Shown: one piece after another, positions 15,519-18,330 of the stretch
Layout of the letters: each line of letters begins with the position of its first letter
How positions within the stretch are numbered: position 1 is the first letter of the stretch
Source of the DNA: Lachnospiraceae bacterium
GTDB lineage: Bacteria; Bacillota; Clostridia; Lachnospirales; Lachnospiraceae
DNA: 18,330 nucleotides
Reading direction: 5' to 3'
Assembly: GCA_009774215.1 (NCBI GenBank)
Contig: VSNH01000069.1
Location: 1-18,330 of the forward strand
Notes under the pieces: model-generated
Databases searched by the model: none
The model's input: only the letters and a program-made list of their open reading frames with translations
What the model was told of the DNA's origin: nothing
Program-made: the position numbers and the translations under genes

Positions 15519-15920
15519 TCACTGCCCGATTACATATGCGTTCACCGCAGCGTGCGCCACATAGGTGTCCAGCTCATCCCGGATATCCACCGTCAAAAGC
15601 GCGGTGGTGCGCCCGCTTCTCAGACAAGCTGCCTCAGCGGTCAGACGCTCTCCCCTTGCGGGCGCAAGAAAAGTGATAGACGCGTTCTGGCTGACCGTCA
15701 TCCTTTCCGAATACCCGTTTGCCGCCACCGCACAGGTAAAATCCGCCAGTGTAAAAATGGCGCCTCCCATGGGAACATTGTTGGCGTTCATATGATGCGG
15801 CTTTAGCGCCAGAGAGCAGACCGCCTTTCCCGGCTCGGCGCAGTCGATCACAATTCCCACCGCGTCCGTGGCGAAACGATCCTTTTTGAACTCTTCCCGA
15901 ATCTCTTCCAGTTTTGACAT
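15519..15920 (-). CDS. PaaI-type hotdog-fold thioesterase
   Basis: It is predicted to hydrolyse acyl- or aryl-acyl-CoA to the free acid and CoA. The 133-residue protein carries the PaaI-family signature HHMNANNVPMGGAIFTLADF (42-61), with the conserved Asn, paired glycines and the Asp of LAD. It ends in the antiparallel hotdog strands (ASITFLAPARGERLTAEA, TALLTVDIRDEL). Length is normal for the family, which usually forms tetramers. ATG 15920 is chosen because AAAGGGGAT precedes it; a longer frame from 15956 lacks this spacing and its extra residues look non-coding. As the first gene of the cluster it may release CoA stuck on aryl-acyl groups, as proposed for PaaI in phenylacetate catabolism. 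No strong promoter was found in 15921-16004. Confidence 0.88.
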   Translation of the reverse strand: MSKLEEIREEFKKDRFATDAVGIVIDCAEPGKAVCSLALKPHHMNANNVPMGGAIFTLADFTCAVAANGYSERMTVSQNASITFLAPARGERLTAEAACLRSGRTTALLTVDIRDELDTYVAHAAVNAYVIGQ

Positions 15921-16004
15921 AACCGATCCCCTTTCTGCGGCTGTGCGCAGTCCCAATTTCTGTTTCTTTTCCTATTCTGCACAAATATAAAAACTACATT
16001 CACC

Positions 16005-16160
16005 ACTTTAGCACTTTTACTCGCTAAAGTCAACCGTATCGGGCAGAGAAGATTTCTTCCGCTGCCCGATACACGGATTCCTCATAAGCAGGCTCGAGAT
16101 GCTTCGCATCCCTCACTCGCGTTGCTCGCAGTAAACCGTCATAGTCAGTCTTGCATGCAT
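16005..16160. repeat. Hairpin-rich intergenic region, probable dispersed repeat
   Basis: Three structures follow each other: ACTTTAGC (16005-16012)/GCTAAAGT (16023-16030); an 11-bp perfect stem GTATCGGGCAG (16036-16046)/CTGCCCGATAC (16062-16072) whose loop holds a smaller GAAG/CTTC hairpin; and GATGC (16098-16102)/GCATC (16106-16110). No ORF here has a ribosome site; a 70-codon leftward frame simply translates the repeat and a terminator. The dense structure suggests a repeat-type element or leader of the downstream aryl-acid cluster, which starts about 85 nt to the left. Confidence 0.5.
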
Positions 16161-16196
16161 CCTGCCCTGCCGCTTTCCGTCTCTGCTTATGCGCGC

Positions 16197-16234
16197 AAAA
16201 AAAGAAACAGCCCGCATTTCCTCTCGGCTGTTTC
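16197..16234 (-). terminator. Intrinsic terminator of the small frameshifted gene
   Basis: On the minus strand GAAACAGCC (16226-16234) pairs with GGCTGTTTC (16204-16212) in a 9-bp stem and is followed by seven T (16197-16203). It begins 8 nt after the TAA at 16242-16244. Confidence 0.9.
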
Positions 16235-16241
16235 TTCCTCA

Positions 16242-16413
16242 TTAGTCCTTAATCATGTCAAGTTCTGTCAAATTAACTCCAGAAGCAGTAAGAATAACTT
16301 TCAATTCAATATATCTTCTTATACGCACTGGAGATTTTATCGGTTTCTATCATATAATCCTGCAACCGCGAAAACTCTTCCACCGATAATTTCAGCATCT
16401 CTCCTTCAATCAT
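16242..16413 (-). pseudogene. Small gene (about 56 codons) interrupted by a frameshift
   Basis: From ATG 16413 the frame reads MIEGEMLKLSVEEFSRLQDY and on to DKISSAYKKIY, where TGA (16306-16308) stops it at 35 residues. One base out of phase, the reading continues naturally as YIELKVILTASGVNLTELD and MIKD to a TAA at 16242-16244. The 172-nt span is one base more than 57 codons, so a single-base insertion near 16315-16340 would explain it. GAGGTGA (16421-16427) lies 7 nt before the ATG. A strong promoter and a strong terminator frame it exactly. The product is a small mixed-charge soluble protein I do not recognise. The alternatives are an intact 35-residue protein, programmed frameshifting, or a sequencing error. 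Confidence 0.6.
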
Positions 16414-16463
16414 ACGACAGTCACCTCACTCTTTATGTCTGCCAATAAATCCCTTGCAGCATA

Positions 16464-16492
16464 ATTATAGCAAAATACCTGACAAGTGTAAA
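16464..16492 (-). promoter_or_regulatory. Strong promoter of the small gene
   Basis: TTTACA (16487-16492), a 17-nt spacer and a perfect TATAAT (16464-16469) on the minus strand form one of the best promoter matches in the window. It begins only about 15 nt after the VWA gene stop and points at the ATG at 16413. Confidence 0.85.
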
Positions 16493-16506
16493 CGAAAGGA
16501 TTCTTC

Positions 16507-17703
16507 TCACCGATTTACCATCAGCTTCATCATCGCCTGATTTAACCCGTCCACCGTCAGTTTATACATCGGAAAGACCGTCTTGATCGCCGTCTCCGCC
16601 TCCCGCCACGGCGCATGACCGGGCGCCATCTTGGGATTGAGCCACACGATCTTCTTGTAATGCTGTTTCATCAGAAGCAGCCAGTCCATCCCGGAAAGCC
16701 CGCCGTTCGGTCCCCTGTAATTGCCCGTCGTGGAGTAAAGCTCCTCCGGCGCCATCGCAGCGTCCCCCACAATAATCACCTTGTAATCGCTGTCCAGATT
16801 GCGGAACATCCACTCCGTCTCGATCCACTCGCCGTTCTCACACTCCGGCGTCTTGTAGAGGTTGGAATAGATACAGTTGTGGAAAAAATACGTCTTCACA
16901 TCCTTATAATGGTTGGACTTGTGCACGGACTGAAATAATTCGCTAAGAAGCGTCGTATAGGGAATCATAGTGCCGCCCGAGTCCATCAGAAGCAGAAGTT
17001 TCACCGAGTTCTTCCGGGGCTTCTCCATCACGATCTGCAGGCAGCCGCCGTTATTGCACGTCGCGTCCACCGTACCGTTAATGTCAAGCTCTGTCTCCGG
17101 GATATCTAACTTCGTGGAAAACTGCCGCAGTTTCCGAAGCGCCATCTGGAACTGCCTGTTGTCTAACACCTTGTCATTCCTGAAATCCCGGTACTTTCTG
17201 GCGCCCACCACCTGAAAAGCGGACTGGTAGCCCGTGGTGCCGCCCACACGGATACCGCCCATATTGCCGCCCATATTGCCGAAGGACGTCTTTCCCATAG
17301 TGCCGATCCAGTAGCTGCCGCCGTTGTGCTCCTCGTTCTGGTCCCGCAGCCTGTCCTTAAACTTATTCTCGATGTCATCCTTGTCCAGTGTGATGACTTC
17401 CTGGTTCATCTCGTGGCGCATCTCCTCGAAGACATCCTGCATCTCCGGCTTATCCAGCCAGCGCAGCAGATTTTTGCCCACCTCGTTCTCCGACATGATG
17501 CCCTTGAACACCTCGTCAAACGCCATGTCAAACTTGTCAAACTCGGTCTCCGACTTCACGAGAATCATCCGTGCCAGATAATAAAATTCCGTCAGACTGC
17601 TGTGACAGAGCCCCTTCTGTAAGGCATCCTGCAAAGTCAGCCACTCGCTTAAGGACACTTCCAGCCCCTTATCTTTTAAGGTATAGAAAAATTTACTGAA
17701 CAT
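16507..17703 (-). CDS. VWA domain protein, CoxE-like, partner of the MoxR ATPase
   Basis: The 398-residue protein has an alpha-helical N-terminal half (1-120), a Gly/Asn-rich stretch FGNMGGNMGGIRVGG (141-155) and a C-terminal von Willebrand A domain (about 233-390). The VWA core opens with LLLLMDSGGTM (236-246), where the metal-site motif DxSxS becomes D241-S-G-G-T245. A later strand carries VIIVGDAAM (309-317), whose Asp314 could complete the site. CoxE-type VWA proteins are usually encoded beside MoxR AAA+ ATPases and act with them as metal-insertion or complex-assembly chaperones; the same pairing is seen here. GGAG (17709-17712) lies 5 nt before ATG 17703. The client is unknown and no obvious metalloenzyme is adjacent in the window. 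There is no signal peptide, so it is cytosolic. Confidence 0.85.
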   Translation of the reverse strand: MFSKFFYTLKDKGLEVSLSEWLTLQDALQKGLCHSSLTEFYYLARMILVKSETEFDKFDMAFDEVFKGIMSENEVGKNLLRWLDKPEMQDVFEEMRHEMNQEVITLDKDDIENKFKDRLRDQNEEHNGGSYWIGTMGKTSFGNMGGNMGGIRVGGTTGYQSAFQVVGARKYRDFRNDKVLDNRQFQMALRKLRQFSTKLDIPETELDINGTVDATCNNGGCLQIVMEKPRKNSVKLLLLMDSGGTMIPYTTLLSELFQSVHKSNHYKDVKTYFFHNCIYSNLYKTPECENGEWIETEWMFRNLDSDYKVIIVGDAAMAPEELYSTTGNYRGPNGGLSGMDWLLLMKQHYKKIVWLNPKMAPGHAPWREAETAIKTVFPMYKLTVDGLNQAMMKLMVNR

Positions 17704-17767
17704 AAAATCTCCATCTCTATTTCTGAAATATTTCTATAACGACATAACCTTTATAATGCAGCGAAAC

Positions 17768-17845
17768 CTATTTTGACAGCAAAATCACCGATTCATTCAA
17801 CCGTTCATATTCTTCCTTACTGCTGCAAATAATAACGCGTGTCAT
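17768..17845 (-). CDS. Small ORF (25 residues) overlapping the AAA+ gene stop
   Basis: The ATG shares one base with the TAA of the AAA+ gene (TAATG), the classic arrangement for translational coupling. It reads MTRVIICSSKEEYERLNESV and then ILLSK before a TAG. The composition is protein-like: a hydrophobic strand followed by an amphipathic helix. After the TAG the same frame stays open for another 16 codons, so it may be the remains of a longer gene. It lies between the MoxR and VWA genes. I do not recognise the product, and it may not be real. Confidence 0.4.
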   Translation of the reverse strand: MTRVIICSSKEEYERLNESVILLSK

Positions 17846-18330
17846 TAAAAATCAGTCTTATTTCTTACCGTCTCCAGATCCTCGTCCTTCTTCACCACCA
17901 CGCCGATAAAGGGAAGTTCCTTTCTGAGCGTATCCGTCGGAATCCCGCCGATCTGCAACGCGTTGATCCAGTCGATCAGCTCCGAGGTGCTTGGCTTTTT
18001 GCGGATATCTTTCATGGAGCGGATCCAGTAGAATACCTCCATGGCGTCCTTTAACAGCTTATCCTCCACATCGGGATAATGGGTTCTCACGATCTCCTCC
18101 ATCAACGCCTGATCCGGGAAATCAATATAGTGGAAGATGCATCTGCGCAGAAACGCATCCGGCAGCTCCTTCTCCGCGTTGGACGTAATGATCACGATCG
18201 GTCTGTGCTTCGCCTTTACTGTCCGCTTCGTCTCGTGGATATAGAACTCCATCTGGTCAAGCTCCCATAGCAGATCGTTGTGGAACTCAAGATCAGCATT
18301 GTCGATCTCGTCAAACAGAACGATAACCTG
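17845..18330 (-). CDS. MoxR-type AAA+ ATPase, C-terminal part (runs off the window)
   Basis: The frame is open to the right edge and gives the last 161 residues. Seen: Walker B VIVLFDEIDNAD (2-13 of the visible part), sensor 1 IITSNAEKELPDAFLRRC with the arginine-finger-type region, and a helical lid domain (from about DQALMEEIVRTHYPDVEDKL). Walker A and the start lie outside. MoxR ATPases work with VWA partners to remodel or metallate protein complexes, and the VWA gene follows after a 141-bp gap holding the small ORF. The insertion after Walker B (MEFYIHETKRTVKAKHRPIV) replaces the shorter loop of typical MoxR and resembles the subset paired with CoxE-like VWA proteins; that subset call is an inference. 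Confidence 0.9.
   Translation of the reverse strand, partial: QVIVLFDEIDNADLEFHNDLLWELDQMEFYIHETKRTVKAKHRPIVIITSNAEKELPDAFLRRCIFHYIDFPDQALMEEIVRTHYPDVEDKLLKDAMEVFYWIRSMKDIRKKPSTSELIDWINALQIGGIPTDTLRKELPFIGVVVKKDEDLETVRNKTDF

Noticed and set aside
13751..15676. 641-codon open frame on the plus strand
   Set aside because: It is antisense to the acyl-CoA ligase and thioesterase genes, which carry full family motifs and ribosome sites; the plus frame has His/Arg/Leu-rich composition and no recognisable domain.
16030..16242. 70-codon minus-strand ORF
   Set aside because: It runs through a strong terminator and a hairpin repeat and starts at the end of the frameshifted small gene without its own ribosome site.
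1..18330. CRISPR array, tRNA/rRNA genes, transposase or phage genes
   Set aside because: No regularly spaced direct repeats, no cloverleaf sequence and no recognisable transposase, integrase or phage structural motif were seen by reading; no search was run.

Overview
The window looks like a chromosomal segment of a mid-GC Firmicute, most likely a gut-type Clostridia (Lachnospiraceae-like). The reasons are strong AGGAGG-type ribosome sites, a tyrosine T-box leader, a membrane-anchored GH25 lysozyme with SH3b repeats, and a ferredoxin-linked indolepyruvate oxidoreductase operon typical of amino-acid-fermenting anaerobes. This assignment is an inference from gene content; no rRNA, tRNA, CRISPR array or intact mobile element is visible.

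Layout. The left edge (1-44) holds the first codons of a leftward gene of unknown product, followed by a purine/pyrimidine-skewed spacer. aroC (471-1571) is the only complete rightward gene; a perfect 15-bp hairpin separates it from everything else, which reads leftward. Next come a DUF3737 beta-helix protein, a GH25 lysozyme, an orphan HMGL/DmpG-like aldolase, and tyrS under a well-preserved Tyr T-box with a clear promoter. Upstream of the T-box promoter lies a decayed, frameshifted piece of a sugar ABC-transporter permease.

The core is a seven-gene leftward cluster (15920-7603): PaaI-like thioesterase, acyl-CoA ligase, sodium:solute symporter, iorA, iorB, PaaK-type arylacetate-CoA ligase and a double-ACT protein. 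Together they could import an aromatic or other carboxylate, activate it to a CoA thioester and interconvert it with the 2-oxoacid through ferredoxin. The direction may be fermentative oxidation of Phe/Tyr/Trp or reductive salvage of arylacetates. The spacers inside this cluster hold two related palindromic elements, a separate 18-bp palindrome and a pair of near-identical 17-bp motifs.

The right side holds a hairpin-rich spacer, a tiny gene with its own promoter and terminator but a frameshift, a VWA/CoxE-like protein with an atypical metal site, a one-base-overlapping 25-codon ORF, and the C-terminal part of a MoxR-type AAA+ ATPase cut by the window edge.

The best leads are the combined aryl-acid gene set, the repeated structured elements between its genes, the frameshifted mini-gene with intact signals, and the small ORF coupled to the AAA+ gene. 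I did not find a clear, wholly new defence or mobile system.
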